Assembly: GCF_001428255.1 (NCBI RefSeq)
Contig: NZ_LMRW01000007.1
Coordinates: forward strand, 1-64,000
From: Agromyces sp. Soil535
GTDB taxonomy: Bacteria > Actinomycetota > Actinomycetes > Actinomycetales > Microbacteriaceae
DNA: 64,000 bases
Direction of reading: 5' to 3'
In this document: piece after piece, positions 1-8,244 of the stretch
Numbering within the stretch: the stretch's first letter is position 1
Layout of the letters: the number at the start of each line of letters is the position of its first letter
Program-made: the position numbers and the translations under genes
The notes under the pieces: model-generated
What the model saw: only the letters and a program-made list of their open reading frames with translations
What the model was told of the DNA's origin: nothing
The model's database searches: none

Positions 1-91
1 AGCGACGCTGGCGGTCAGCCACCGGCCGGCGGTTCAACAGGAAGCCTCATCCGACGCGACCCAATCGCGCTACAGAAGCGATGGTGCACCA

Positions 92-910
92 ATGAGCGAC
101 GGGCGTGCTCGCCGCACCGCCGCGCACGATCGCGCCGATGACGGCTCGGCCGGCGACGCGAACTACTCGCACATCGGGGTCGGCTATTCGCGCTACCGGC
201 AGCCGGAGCCTGAGATCGGGGCCGCGATCGCCGCCGCCCTGGGCGACGCACGCACGGTCGTGAACGTCGGCGCCGGCGCCGGGTCGTACGCCCCGGGCGA
301 CCGGGTGGTGACGGCGGTGGAGCCGTCGGCGACGATGCGCGCACAGCGCGGGGCACACCTCGCGCGGGCGATCGAGGCATCCGCCGAATCGCTCCCCTTC
401 GTGACCGACGCGTTCGACGCGGCCATGACCACGTTCTCGGTGCACCAGTGGGGCGACCTCGAGGCCGGCCTCGCCGAGATGCGGCGCGTCGCCACCGGAC
501 CGGTTGTGATCCTCACGTGCGACCCCGCCCGCCTCGACCGATTCTGGCTCGCCGACTACGCACCCGAGGTCATCGCCACCGAGGGGCGCCGCTACCCGGC
601 GATCGACCGCATCGCCGACGCACTCGGCGACGACGTCACGTGTGAGATCGTGCCGATCCCGCTCGGATGCCTCGACGGCTTCGGCGAGGCCTACTACGGG
701 CGACCCGAGGCCTTCCTCGACCCCGGCGCCCGTCGCGCGAACTCGGCGTGGAGCTTCGTCGGAGACGACGTCGAGGCGCGCTTCGAGGCGGACCTCCGCC
801 GCGACCTCGACGACGGCACCTGGGATGCCGCACACGGCGCACTGCGTCGGCAGCCCCGGTTCGACGGGTCGCTCGTGCTGATCCGCGCCGCGCCGGCCAT
901 GCCGCGCTGA
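92..910 (+). CDS. Class I SAM-dependent methyltransferase
   Basis: The 272-residue product has a Rossmann-type methyltransferase core. A glycine-rich motif I (VVNVGAGAGSY) lies near residues 50-60, a following acidic strand reads TAVEPSATM, and a motif IV-like stretch (AAMTTFSVHQW) comes after it. This layout fits Methyltransf_11-type enzymes that move a methyl group from S-adenosylmethionine to a small molecule. The substrate cannot be read from the sequence. There is no signal peptide or membrane segment, so it is cytosolic. No strong ribosome-binding site precedes the ATG. The gene converges on the exported protein gene downstream. Family call is firm, function is open. Confidence 0.85.
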   Translation: MSDGRARRTAAHDRADDGSAGDANYSHIGVGYSRYRQPEPEIGAAIAAALGDARTVVNVGAGAGSYAPGDRVVTAVEPSATMRAQRGAHLARAIEASAESLPFVTDAFDAAMTTFSVHQWGDLEAGLAEMRRVATGPVVILTCDPARLDRFWLADYAPEVIATEGRRYPAIDRIADALGDDVTCEIVPIPLGCLDGFGEAYYGRPEAFLDPGARRANSAWSFVGDDVEARFEADLRRDLDDGTWDAAHGALRRQPRFDGSLVLIRAAPAMPR

Positions 911-946
911 CGGCGCCCCCGCCGGGGACGCCGCCGCGGAGCGACG

Positions 947-1417
947 TCAGTTCGACGCCGGAACCTTGATCACCGGGCACTCGAACGACGCGACCGCGTC
1001 GCCGACGGCGACGTCACCCGCCGACTGCGCGGCCCAGAGCTCGGCAGCGGAGTCGAGCACGCCGTCGCTGTCGAGGTCGCCCGACGCGAGCGCCGCACCG
1101 TATCCGTTCGGCAGGCTGACCGGGAGCACCTGCCAGCGACCTCCGCGATACCCGGGGTCGCCAGGAGCGGCCGTCGCGATGTTCTCCTGCGTGCCCGCGG
1201 GGAAGGCGTAGATCGGCTGGAACGAACTCGCCGGTGCACCCGTGCCCGACAGATCCGTCGGCGTGCCGACGGTGCGATACTGCACGCCGTCGACCCAGAA
1301 CCCCGGCCCGCTGACGCCCGCGGCGTTCGCAGGCGACGTCGCGAACAGCGCGCCGCCAAGCGCGAAGGCGGCGACCGCGGCGGCACCGGCGACAGTGCGG
1401 ATTCGATTCGTGTTCAT
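947..1417 (-). CDS. Small exported protein of unknown function
   Basis: The 156-residue protein begins with a classical Sec signal peptide: a basic start (MNTNRIR), an Ala-rich hydrophobic stretch and a likely cut after ANA near residue 32. The mature part of about 120 residues is rich in Gly, Ala and Pro, has only one cysteine (SFECPVIKV, close to the C-terminus) and no motif I recognise. It includes FWVDGVQYRTVG and a calcium-loop-like acidic run DLDSDGVLDSAAEL. An AAGGAG ribosome-binding site lies upstream of the ATG. It is divergent from the EamA transporter gene. Secretion is well supported; function is unknown. Confidence 0.75.
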   Translation of the reverse strand: MNTNRIRTVAGAAAVAAFALGGALFATSPANAAGVSGPGFWVDGVQYRTVGTPTDLSGTGAPASSFQPIYAFPAGTQENIATAAPGDPGYRGGRWQVLPVSLPNGYGAALASGDLDSDGVLDSAAELWAAQSAGDVAVGDAVASFECPVIKVPASN

Positions 1418-1561
1418 CTGGCTCTCATCTCCTTCGCCGCCGGCTCCGGCGGCCTTCCAGCAGTCAAACTCAGCCGAACACCGATCTCCACGGCGAGCGC
1501 TTACGGTTCCCTTACGGCGCTTCCGCCGGCCGATGTCGGTCGGGCGCGGGAGAGTGGACGT

Positions 1562-2554
1562 GTGCTGCTGGTAGTCGCGCTCGCTCTCGGCGCAGCGCTC
1601 ATGTACGGCGTGGCCGACTTCCTCGGCGGGGTCGCCGCGCGGAGATCCACCGTGTTCGGTGCGAGCTTCGTCAACTACGTCTTCGCCGCACTGGTGATGA
1701 TCGTCGCCGTTGCGGTCACGGGCGGGGTGTGGTCGGGGGCGGCCGTCGCGGGCGGCCTCATCGCCGGACTCCTCGCGCTCGTGGGGTTCATGACCTTCTT
1801 CGCGGCGCTCGCGGCGGGCCCGATCTCGCTCGTCACCCCATTCATCGCCCTGCTCAGCTCCGTGGTGCCGGTCGTCACGACGCTCGCGCTCGGCGAGGTC
1901 CTGCGTCCCCTCGCCTGGATCGCGATCGCGCTCGCCGTCGCCGGGTCGGTGTTGGTCGGCCTCGAGCGCCGCGTGAGCATGCGGGCCGTACGCCCTCGCA
2001 CGCTCGCACTGGCCACCGTGTCGGGGCTGGGTTTCGGGTTCGCGACCGTCGCGCTCGATCGGGTGCCCGCAGACGCGTCGCTCATCCCCGTCGCGCTCGA
2101 CACGGGGATCGGTCTCGTGGTCCTGCTCACGCTCGCCGCGGCGTCACGGGTGAGCACGACGACCGCGCACTGGATCTCCCTGCTCGACGAGCATCCGGCG
2201 TCCGGTGCCGCCCACGGTGAAGCGGCGGTCGACAGCGCGTCCGGTCCCGCGGGGGCGGACGACCGGCAGCAGACCGCTCGCGCCGCTGCGGTCGACACCG
2301 CGGCCGACCGCAGGCGTCGAAGCCGAGCGGTCGTGCTCGCTGCCTGCGCGGGCCTGCTCATCGGCGGGGGCAACGTGCTCCTCATGCTCGCGCTGCACGC
2401 GGGCAGCGTCGCGGTGGTCGCGGTGCTCACGAACCTCTACCCGGTCGCGACGATGGTGCTCGCCTGGGTGGTGCTGCGTGAGCGGCTGACACGGCTGCAG
2501 GCCGTCGGCGCCGTGCTCGCGGTCGTGGCGTCGGTGCTGCTCGGCATCGCCTGA
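1562..2554 (+). CDS. EamA/DMT-family membrane transporter
   Basis: The 330-residue protein has about ten hydrophobic segments in two halves, as in drug/metabolite transporters of the EamA type. Features include the N-terminal MYGVADFLGG, the helix-end motif PFIALLSSVVPVVTTLALGE in the first half, and the matching VLTNLYPVATMVLAWVVLRERL near the C-terminus. A hydrophilic Ala/Asp/Arg-rich loop (about residues 203-260) separates the halves and is longer than usual for the family. The likely start is GTG. Substrate is unknown; efflux of a small metabolite is the usual guess. It precedes the F420-0 importer genes by about 180 bp and need not be co-transcribed with them. Confidence 0.85.
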   Translation: MLLVVALALGAALMYGVADFLGGVAARRSTVFGASFVNYVFAALVMIVAVAVTGGVWSGAAVAGGLIAGLLALVGFMTFFAALAAGPISLVTPFIALLSSVVPVVTTLALGEVLRPLAWIAIALAVAGSVLVGLERRVSMRAVRPRTLALATVSGLGFGFATVALDRVPADASLIPVALDTGIGLVVLLTLAAASRVSTTTAHWISLLDEHPASGAAHGEAAVDSASGPAGADDRQQTARAAAVDTAADRRRRSRAVVLAACAGLLIGGGNVLLMLALHAGSVAVVAVLTNLYPVATMVLAWVVLRERLTRLQAVGAVLAVVASVLLGIA

Positions 2555-2640
2555 CGCACGCGGCGTGATTCGCACCGGGTGCCGAGACGGCAACGGCGGC
2601 CCCGCAGGAGAGCCGCGCAGGAATAGGATGGGATTCGACC

Positions 2641-2663
2641 CACCGGTCTGGATCTGACCGGTG
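2641..2663. repeat. 8-bp inverted repeat upstream of F420-0 importer
   Basis: Perfect arms CACCGGTC and GACCGGTG are separated by 7 nt. The element sits between the EamA gene stop and the importer start, about 75 bp before the latter. It could be an operator or the hairpin of a terminator without a U-run. I checked this 180-bp leader for cobalamin, TPP and glycine riboswitch core motifs and did not find them. Confidence 0.45.
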
Positions 2664-2737
2664 CGTGTGGCCCGGGATTGGGCCGCGAGTCGCCGACCTC
2701 GTCGGAACACCTCTTGCACACCCATCCCGGAGGCCTC

Positions 2738-3778
2738 ATGCCCATTTCCCCCCGCACCGACTCGTCCCGCGTGCGTCACCGACGGCTCGTCGCCGCCGCA
2801 CTCGCGGTCCCCGCCGCCGCGCTGTTCCTCGCCGGATGTGCGAGCGGCGCCGCCGATTCGGGCGAGTCGGATGCCTCGAACACCGGTGCCGCTGAGGCAT
2901 CCGCGTTCCCCCTCAACATCGACAACTGCGGCACCGAGGTGACCTTCGAGTCCGCCCCTGAGCGGGTCGTCACCGTCAAGTCGTCGACGCTCGAACTGCT
3001 GCTCGCGCTCGGCCTCGAAGACCGTATCGTCGGCACCGCGTTCAGCGATGGACCGGTGCCCGACGAGTACGCCGACGCGGCATCCGGCCTCGAGGTGCTC
3101 TCCGACAAGGTGCCCTCGCAGGAGGTCGCCCTCGACGCCGAGCCCGACCTCGTCTTCGCCGGATGGGAGTCGAACCTCTCGGCCGAGGGGGCCGGCGACC
3201 GCGCCACGCTCGAGAAGCTCGGCGTCGCCACCTACGTGGCGCCCGCCGCGTGCAAGGGCGAGGGGTACATGCCGAACCCGCTCACGTTCGACGAGGTGTT
3301 CCGCGAGTTCGAGGAGGCGGGCGCGATCTTCGACGTGCCGGATGCCGCCGCCGACCTCGTGGCCGACCAGCGCGCCGAGCTCGACGCGATCGAGCCGAGC
3401 GACGCGGGCCTCACCGCGCTCTGGTACTCCTCGGGTGAGGACACCCCCTACGTGGGCGCCGGCATCGGCGCGCCGCAGATGATCATGGATGCCGCGGGGC
3501 TCGAGAACGTCGCCGCCGAAGTCGAGGACACCTGGACCTCGATGGGCTGGGAGGCGATCGTCGCCGCGAACCCCGACGTCATCGTGCTCGTCGACGCGGC
3601 GTGGAACACCGCCGAGCAGAAGATCGCGCACCTCGAATCGAACGCCGCGACCGCCGCGCTGCCGGCCGTGCAGCAGCAGCGGTACCTCGTGGTCGACTTC
3701 CCGGCGACCGAGGCGGGCGTGCGCAACGTCGGCGCGGTCGCGTCGCTCGTCGAGCAGCTGGGAGCCCTGGAGGGCTGA
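2738..3778 (+). CDS. Putative F420-0 ABC transporter substrate-binding lipoprotein
   Basis: The 346-residue protein has a lipoprotein signal (basic start, hydrophobic stretch, lipobox LAGC) followed by a linker and a two-lobed periplasmic-binding fold of the iron/cobalamin type. ATG 2738 is chosen over upstream starts because CCGGAGG lies 5 nt before it and the signal peptide begins there. Sequence style (ERVVTVKSSTLELLLALG, WESNLSAEGAGDRATLEKLG, WTSMGWEAIVAANPDVIVLVD) and the gene order SBP-permease-ATPase match the actinobacterial cassette described in TIGRFAMs as a putative importer of F420-0, the cofactor without its glutamate tail. Nearby cofE, cofC and fgd support this. Stop and next start overlap (TGATG). 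Substrate remains unproven. Confidence 0.8.
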   Translation: MPISPRTDSSRVRHRRLVAAALAVPAAALFLAGCASGAADSGESDASNTGAAEASAFPLNIDNCGTEVTFESAPERVVTVKSSTLELLLALGLEDRIVGTAFSDGPVPDEYADAASGLEVLSDKVPSQEVALDAEPDLVFAGWESNLSAEGAGDRATLEKLGVATYVAPAACKGEGYMPNPLTFDEVFREFEEAGAIFDVPDAAADLVADQRAELDAIEPSDAGLTALWYSSGEDTPYVGAGIGAPQMIMDAAGLENVAAEVEDTWTSMGWEAIVAANPDVIVLVDAAWNTAEQKIAHLESNAATAALPAVQQQRYLVVDFPATEAGVRNVGAVASLVEQLGALEG

Positions 3779-4914
3779 TGACTGCCACCGCAGGTCGAGG
3801 AGCGGGTCGAGGAGCGGCGGAGCCGCGTCTCGAGACGCCGCGTCTCGAAACCCCTGAGCCGGGGTTCGAGACGCGCTCTGACGAGCGCTCCTCGACCCGC
3901 CGCCGGAGCGGCCTGCGCATAGGGGCATGGGCCGTCGGCCTCGGACTGCTGCTCGTGGCATCCGTCGTCGTCGCCGTCACCATCGGTCCAGCCGGGCTCA
4001 GCCCCGCCGACGTCTGGGCGAGCGTGCTCGCGCATCTCGGCATCGGCGAGCCGACGCTCAGCCCCTTGCGCGACGGCATCGTCTGGGAGCTCCGGATGCC
4101 GCGGGTACTCACCGCCGCGGCCGTCGGCGCCGGGCTCGCGCTCTGCGGCGCGGTCATGCAGGCGCTCACGAGGAATCCGCTCGCCGACCCGTACCTGCTC
4201 GGCCTCTCGTCGGGCGCCTCGGTGGGCGCGGTGGTCGTGATCGTGCTCGGCGTGGGCCTGCTGCTGCCGTTCGCGGCGTTCGCCGGGGCGCTCATCGCGC
4301 TGGTCGCGACGCTGGCCATCGCAAGTGCTGCGGGTGCGCTCACCCCGACGCGGACCGTGCTCGCCGGCCTCGCCGTGTCGTCGGTGTTCGGCGCGATCAC
4401 GAGCCTCGTCATCTTCTGGAGCGCGACGGGCGACAGCTACCGCGAGATCCTCAACTGGCTGCTCGGTTCGCTCGCGGGCACCGACTGGACGTCGGTGGCG
4501 ATCGCGGGCGGGGCGGTCGTGCTCGTCGGCGTGCCGCTGCTCACGAGTGCGAACACCCTCGACGCGTTCGCGTTCGGCGACACCGCGGCGGCGGCGCTCG
4601 GCGTGCACGTGGGCCGCAGCCGTGCGTTGCTCCTCACCGGCACCGCGCTGCTCACCGGCGCGCTCGTCTCGGTCAGCGGCTCGATCGGCTTCGTGGGACT
4701 CATCCTCCCGCATGCCGTGCGGCTCGTCGTGGGCTCGCGCCACCGCGCGCTGCTGCCGCTGTCGGCGCTCGCCGGCGCGATCTTCCTGGTCTGGGCCGAC
4801 ACCGCCGCCCGCACGCTCTTCGACCCGCGCGAGCTGCCCGTCGGCATCATCACCGCGCTCGTCGGCGGGCCGGTCTTCGCGGTGCTCATGCTGCGCAACC
4901 GGAGGCTCACGTGA
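3778..4914 (+). CDS. Putative F420-0 ABC transporter permease (FecCD type)
   Basis: The 378-residue protein is a FecCD-family permease with about nine membrane segments. Family signatures are RMPRVLTAAAVGAGLALCGA, ALTRNPLADPYLLGLSSGA and GSIGFVGLILPHAVRL. It should form the channel of the importer with the adjacent lipoprotein and ATPase. ATG 3778 overlaps the upstream stop and suggests coupled translation. The first 40 or so residues (GRGAGRGAAEPRLETPRLETPEPG and on) are low in hydrophobicity and are encoded by a dispersed palindromic repeat at 3793-3900, so the conserved protein really begins near LRIGAWAVGLGL. No ATG lies in frame between the repeat and that point. Confidence 0.85.
   Translation: MTATAGRGAGRGAAEPRLETPRLETPEPGFETRSDERSSTRRRSGLRIGAWAVGLGLLLVASVVVAVTIGPAGLSPADVWASVLAHLGIGEPTLSPLRDGIVWELRMPRVLTAAAVGAGLALCGAVMQALTRNPLADPYLLGLSSGASVGAVVVIVLGVGLLLPFAAFAGALIALVATLAIASAAGALTPTRTVLAGLAVSSVFGAITSLVIFWSATGDSYREILNWLLGSLAGTDWTSVAIAGGAVVLVGVPLLTSANTLDAFAFGDTAAAALGVHVGRSRALLLTGTALLTGALVSVSGSIGFVGLILPHAVRLVVGSRHRALLPLSALAGAIFLVWADTAARTLFDPRELPVGIITALVGGPVFAVLMLRNRRLT
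3793..3900. repeat. Dispersed palindromic repeat, two tandem units inside a permease gene
   Basis: Two imperfect palindromes stand in tandem. The first (3805-3837) begins GGTCGAGGAGCGGCGG and ends GTCTCGAGACG. The second (3862-3899) begins GGGTTCGAGACGCG and ends GCGCTCCTCGACCC. Their shared ends, GGTYTCGAGACG and CTCCTCRACC, recur at 7181-7215 and 55141-55174, with a half copy at 6314-6325. Here the repeat is translated as the N-terminus of the F420-0 permease. Confidence 0.75.
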
Positions 4915-5792
4915 CCGACGCCCGCAGTACTCACGCCCGCAGCACCGACGCACGCAGCACCGACGCCGGCGCCGCCGACGGCCTTCGGGTCGACCGGGTG
5001 CGCTTCACCCGTGGACACCGGCTCATCATCGACGACGTCGACTGCACCGTGCCGGGCACCGCCGTCGGCGCGCTGCTCGGACCGAACGGCGCCGGCAAGA
5101 GCACGCTCCTCCACCTCATCGCCGGCGTCGAGCGAGCGGATGCCGGTACCGCCCGCCTGGGCGACCGCGACCTCGCCGCGCTGCGTCGCCGCGACCGCGC
5201 ACGTGTCATCGCGCTCGCCGAGCAGGAGGTGCAGGATGCCCCGGGCCTCATGGTCTCCGAGGTCGTCGCGCTCGGCCGCACCCCGTACCTCGGCGCCTTC
5301 GCGGGACCGGGCGACCACGACCGCGCTGTCGTGCGCCGCCGCCTCGAGGACACGGGGATCATCGAGCTCGCGGACCGCGAGTACGCGACCCTCTCCGGCG
5401 GCGAACGCCAGCGCGTGAACCTCGCCCGTGCCCTCGCGCAGGAGCCGGAGCTCCTCCTCCTCGACGAGCCCACGAACCACCTCGACGTGCACGCGCAGCT
5501 CACGATGCTCGGCCTGCTGCGCGAGCTCGCGCACAGCGGGCTCACCGTGCTGGCGGCGCTGCACGACCTCTCGCTCGCCGCCTCATACGCCGACCACGTC
5601 GTCGTGCTCGGCGGCGGTCGCGTGGTGGCGGCCGGCGAGCCGCGGGAGGTGCTGACGCCCGGGTTGATCCGCGACGTGTGGGGCGTCGAGGCGCAGGTGC
5701 TGGAGCATCCGACGACGGGCCGGCCGTTGATCGCCTACTCTGAGGTGTCGGATGCCGGGGTGGCCGGCGTACGGGCGGACGGCCGGGCGTAG
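4911..5792 (+). CDS. Putative F420-0 ABC transporter ATP-binding protein
   Basis: The 293-residue ATPase has Walker A GPNGAGKST, Q-loop region LAEQEVQDAPG, signature LSGGERQR, Walker B LLLLDEPTNHLDV and an H-loop His in LAALHDLSLA. It would power the importer formed by the two preceding genes. The GTG start at 4911 overlaps the permease stop by 4 bp (GTGA). The first 20 residues are a small in-frame repeat (ARST-H/D three times) before the ABC domain begins near LRVDRVRFTRG. The family resembles FecE/BtuD. The cassette-level assignment to F420-0 rests on gene order and neighbours. Confidence 0.85.
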   Translation: MTDARSTHARSTDARSTDAGAADGLRVDRVRFTRGHRLIIDDVDCTVPGTAVGALLGPNGAGKSTLLHLIAGVERADAGTARLGDRDLAALRRRDRARVIALAEQEVQDAPGLMVSEVVALGRTPYLGAFAGPGDHDRAVVRRRLEDTGIIELADREYATLSGGERQRVNLARALAQEPELLLLDEPTNHLDVHAQLTMLGLLRELAHSGLTVLAALHDLSLAASYADHVVVLGGGRVVAAGEPREVLTPGLIRDVWGVEAQVLEHPTTGRPLIAYSEVSDAGVAGVRADGRA

Positions 5793-5795
5793 CCT

Positions 5796-6302
5796 GTGAT
5801 CATGGGCGAGCTGAGCGACGATCGGCGGGCGCTCGTCGACTGGATCGCCGACGAGTTCCTGCACAACTCGTGGGGTGGGCGCCGGCTCGTCGCCGTCGAG
5901 GGTGCGACCGACGAGCACGCGGCGCGCTTCGCCGACGACCTGGCGATGGTGCTCGAAGGTCGCGGGCAGCACGTCGTGCGCGTCTCGGTCGGCGACGTCG
6001 ACGAGGCGACCCTGCGGCGCGAGACCGTTGTGCCGTTCCGCGCAGGGGTGTTGCCGTCCGCCGACGGCGCCGACGCGGTCCTCGTCGTCGACGGACGCCG
6101 GCTGCTGAACGACTCGGTGCGCGGCATCTGGCACTTCTCGCTGTGGACGATCGCGGGCGACGAGTTGCCGAACGCCGGCGCGAACGTCATCGTCGACGTC
6201 ACCGACGAGGAGGCGCCGACCCGGTACTTCTACGACTACTGCAGGCTGCCGCCGAGCTTCGGCGAGCGCCGCGCCTCCACCACCACGTCGAGCACGCGAT
6301 AA
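5796..6302 (+). CDS. Uridine kinase-like P-loop-fold protein with degenerate P-loop
   Basis: The 168-residue protein resembles actinobacterial proteins labelled uridine kinase. It has a beta strand RRLVAVEGATDEHAARFADDLA where a P-loop should be, then VVRVSVGDVD, a DAVLVVDGRRLL strand and a C-terminal YFYDYCRLPPSF. The GxxGxGKT/S motif is not present: the loop reads GATDEHAA, so ATP binding in the usual manner is doubtful. The GTG start lies 3 nt after the F420-0 ATPase stop, placing it in that operon; ATG 5802 is the alternative. A role linked to the transported compound is possible but not shown. Confidence 0.6.
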   Translation: MIMGELSDDRRALVDWIADEFLHNSWGGRRLVAVEGATDEHAARFADDLAMVLEGRGQHVVRVSVGDVDEATLRRETVVPFRAGVLPSADGADAVLVVDGRRLLNDSVRGIWHFSLWTIAGDELPNAGANVIVDVTDEEAPTRYFYDYCRLPPSFGERRASTTTSSTR

Positions 6303-6313
6303 CCTGTTCAGGC

Positions 6314-6325
6314 GGTTACGAGACG
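6314..6325. repeat. Half copy of the dispersed palindromic repeat
   Basis: GGTTACGAGACG is identical to the left end of the full element at 55141. The right half is missing. It lies in the 49-bp gap between two convergent genes and looks like a decayed copy. Confidence 0.4.
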
Positions 6326-6351
6326 TCGATGGAGCGACCGGCATCCGCTCG

Positions 6352-7251
6352 TCAGGAGAGCACGTCCTTGGTGATGAACCGGCCGACGGCGAGCGCACCG
6401 AACACGAGCACGTAGCCGGCTTGCAGCAGGGCGTTCTCGGCGAACGAGTCCCACACGACTGGTTCGCGCATCAGGTCGCCGAAGCCGAGCCAGTAGTGCG
6501 TGAAGAGCCACGGATGCAGCCACTCGAGCTGTGGAAGGGCGTCCATGATCTCCGAGGCGACGGCGAGGATCGCCGTCGCGGCCATCGCCCCGACGGGCAC
6601 GGTCGTGAGCGTCGACAGGAACAGCCCGATCGCCGACATGCCGAGCAGCGACACCGTCACGTAGGCGGCGATGGCGAGGAAGCGCAGGAGCGCGTCGCCG
6701 ACGCCCACCGTCGCACCCGAGAGCAGCGTGACCGGGCCGATCGGGAACAGCACCCATCCGACGATGGTGCCCATCACGACGACCGTGAGCGCCGCGGCGG
6801 CGCAGAAGACGGCCGCCGCAACGTACTTCACCACCAGCAGACGGATGCGCCCGGCCGGCGCGATCAGCAGGTAGCGCAGCGTGCCGTGGCTCGCCTCGCC
6901 GGCGATGGCGTCGCCGGCGACCACGCCGATCGTGAGCGGCAGGAACAGGGGCGTGGCGACGATGATCGCGGTGACGCCGACGAACAGCCCGTTGTTCGTG
7001 ATCTGGTCGAGGAACGCCGGTCCCCGTCCGGTCGGGGCGGCGCCTGCCACGCGGATCGCGACGCCGATGAGGATCGGGATGAGCGCGAGCGCGCCGAGCA
7101 GTGCCCACGTGCGCCGACGACGGAAGAGGGTCAGCAGCTCGGAGCCGAGCAGCGAGAGCGTGCCGCCGGCCTGCAGCGCGGGTCTCGAGACGACCGCTTC
7201 GCGGTCTCCTCGACCAGCGGATGTCGTGCCCGCCTCGACCTCACTGGACAA
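6352..7251 (-). CDS. ABC-2 type transporter permease
   Basis: The protein of about 299 residues has a short cytosolic start, LLGSELLTLFRRRRTWALLGALALIPI, then roughly six membrane segments including an ABC-2 region with GEASHGTLRYLLIAPAGRIRLLVVKY. It pairs with the ATPase encoded just upstream. No ATG fits the start. TTG at 7251 overlaps the ATPase stop by 11 bp and is the best in-frame candidate. About 25 residues after it come from a dispersed palindromic repeat (7181-7215), and the conserved region begins only after that. The substrate is not evident. The start is uncertain; the permease call is firm. Confidence 0.8.
   Translation of the reverse strand: MSSEVEAGTTSAGRGDREAVVSRPALQAGGTLSLLGSELLTLFRRRRTWALLGALALIPILIGVAIRVAGAAPTGRGPAFLDQITNNGLFVGVTAIIVATPLFLPLTIGVVAGDAIAGEASHGTLRYLLIAPAGRIRLLVVKYVAAAVFCAAAALTVVVMGTIVGWVLFPIGPVTLLSGATVGVGDALLRFLAIAAYVTVSLLGMSAIGLFLSTLTTVPVGAMAATAILAVASEIMDALPQLEWLHPWLFTHYWLGFGDLMREPVVWDSFAENALLQAGYVLVFGALAVGRFITKDVLS
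7181..7215. repeat. Dispersed palindromic repeat at start of an ABC-2 permease gene
   Basis: A single element begins GGTCTCGAGACG, has a loop around CCGCTTCGCGG, and ends CTCCTCGACC. The ends pair with each other. It is read in frame as the N-terminus of the permease, as also happens at 3793-3900. Confidence 0.75.
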
Positions 7252-8230
7252 CGTCGAACCCCTCGCCCGTGAGCTCCACGAACCGCTGCTCGAGGTTCGC
7301 ATGCAGGGTCTCGAACCCGCGGACCCGCACGCCGGCGTCGACGAGTGCGGCCACGACCGACTCGGGCGGCCTCGTTCCGAGGCGGGCGACCACGGCGTCG
7401 CCGGCCGCGTTGCCCGCGGCATCCGTCGCCGGAATCGTCACGGGGCGGATCCCGCCGGCCGCCTCCTCATCGACGTCGAGCCCGAGCCCCGCCATCACCC
7501 GGCGCGCGCGGGCGGCGTCGGGCGTGCGCACGAGCACGCGGGTCTCGCCCTCGGCGCGGAACTCGTCGAGCGTGCCCTGGGCCACGAGCCGTCCGGCGCT
7601 CATCACGCCGACGTGCGTGCACACCTGCTCGACCTCGGCGAGGAGGTGGCTCGACACGAACACGGTGGTGCCGTCCTCGGCGAAGGAGCGGATGAGGGCG
7701 CGCACCTCGCGCGTGCCCTGCGGGTCGAGGCCGTTCGTCGGCTCGTCGAGCACCAGGAGCTCGCGTCGCATGAGCAGCGCATTCGCGATGCCGAGGCGCT
7801 GCTTCATGCCGAGCGAGTAGGCGTGCACCTTTTTGCGGGCCGCGTGGGAGAGCCCGACCCGGTCGAGCGCCTCGACGACGCGCGCCGCGCGGGTGCGCCG
7901 TGGCGCCTCACGGTCGGCCGCGTCGAATCGCCGCAGGTTCGCCTCGCCGGAGAGGTACGGCGAGAACGCCGGTCCCTCCACGAGCGCGCCGACGCGCGGC
8001 AGCACCGAGTCGACGTGCCTCGGCATGTCGGCGCCGAGCACGCGCGCGTCTCCGGCGGTCGCCGCGACGAGGCCGAGCAGCATCCGGATCGTGGTCGTCT
8101 TGCCCGAGCCGTTCGGCCCCAGGAACCCGTACACGGCACCGGGCGGCACGGCGAGGTCGAGGTCGTCGACGGCGAGCTGCGAACGGAAGCGCTTGGTGAG
8201 GCCGTGCGTCTCGATCGCGAGGTCGGGCAC
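7241..8230 (-). CDS. ABC transporter ATP-binding protein (drug/ABC-2 exporter type)
   Basis: The 329-residue protein has Walker A GPNGSGKTT, a DrrA/CcmA-like signature YSLGMKQR, Walker B LLVLDEPTNGLDP and a long C-terminal extension typical of ATPases that serve ABC-2 exporters. GTG 8230 is chosen because the ABC domain begins directly after it (PDLAIETHGLTKRF). The longer frame upstream runs into the neighbouring gene. It follows the RseB-like gene by 14 nt and overlaps the permease gene, so the three genes form one operon. Export substrate is unknown. Confidence 0.88.
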   Translation of the reverse strand: MPDLAIETHGLTKRFRSQLAVDDLDLAVPPGAVYGFLGPNGSGKTTTIRMLLGLVAATAGDARVLGADMPRHVDSVLPRVGALVEGPAFSPYLSGEANLRRFDAADREAPRRTRAARVVEALDRVGLSHAARKKVHAYSLGMKQRLGIANALLMRRELLVLDEPTNGLDPQGTREVRALIRSFAEDGTTVFVSSHLLAEVEQVCTHVGVMSAGRLVAQGTLDEFRAEGETRVLVRTPDAARARRVMAGLGLDVDEEAAGGIRPVTIPATDAAGNAAGDAVVARLGTRPPESVVAALVDAGVRVRGFETLHANLEQRFVELTGEGFDVVQ

Positions 8231-8244
8231 GTGCCGCGCCCCGG

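Noticed and set aside
15..380. Minus-strand frame at the left edge
   Set aside because: Arg/Pro-rich antisense of the methyltransferase gene; the first 91 bp show no gene I can support.
2555..2737. Riboswitch in front of the F420-0 importer
   Set aside because: I looked for cobalamin, TPP and glycine aptamer cores and saw only superficial likeness (for example GGGTGCCGAGACGGC); pairing partners are missing.
2144..3961. Minus-strand frame of about 600 codons opposite the F420-0 binding protein
   Set aside because: Antisense shadow of EamA and the binding protein genes, with no recognisable sequence.
3448..4953. Minus-strand frame of about 500 codons opposite the F420-0 permease
   Set aside because: Arg/Glu-rich antisense frame; the permease on the plus strand has clear FecCD motifs.
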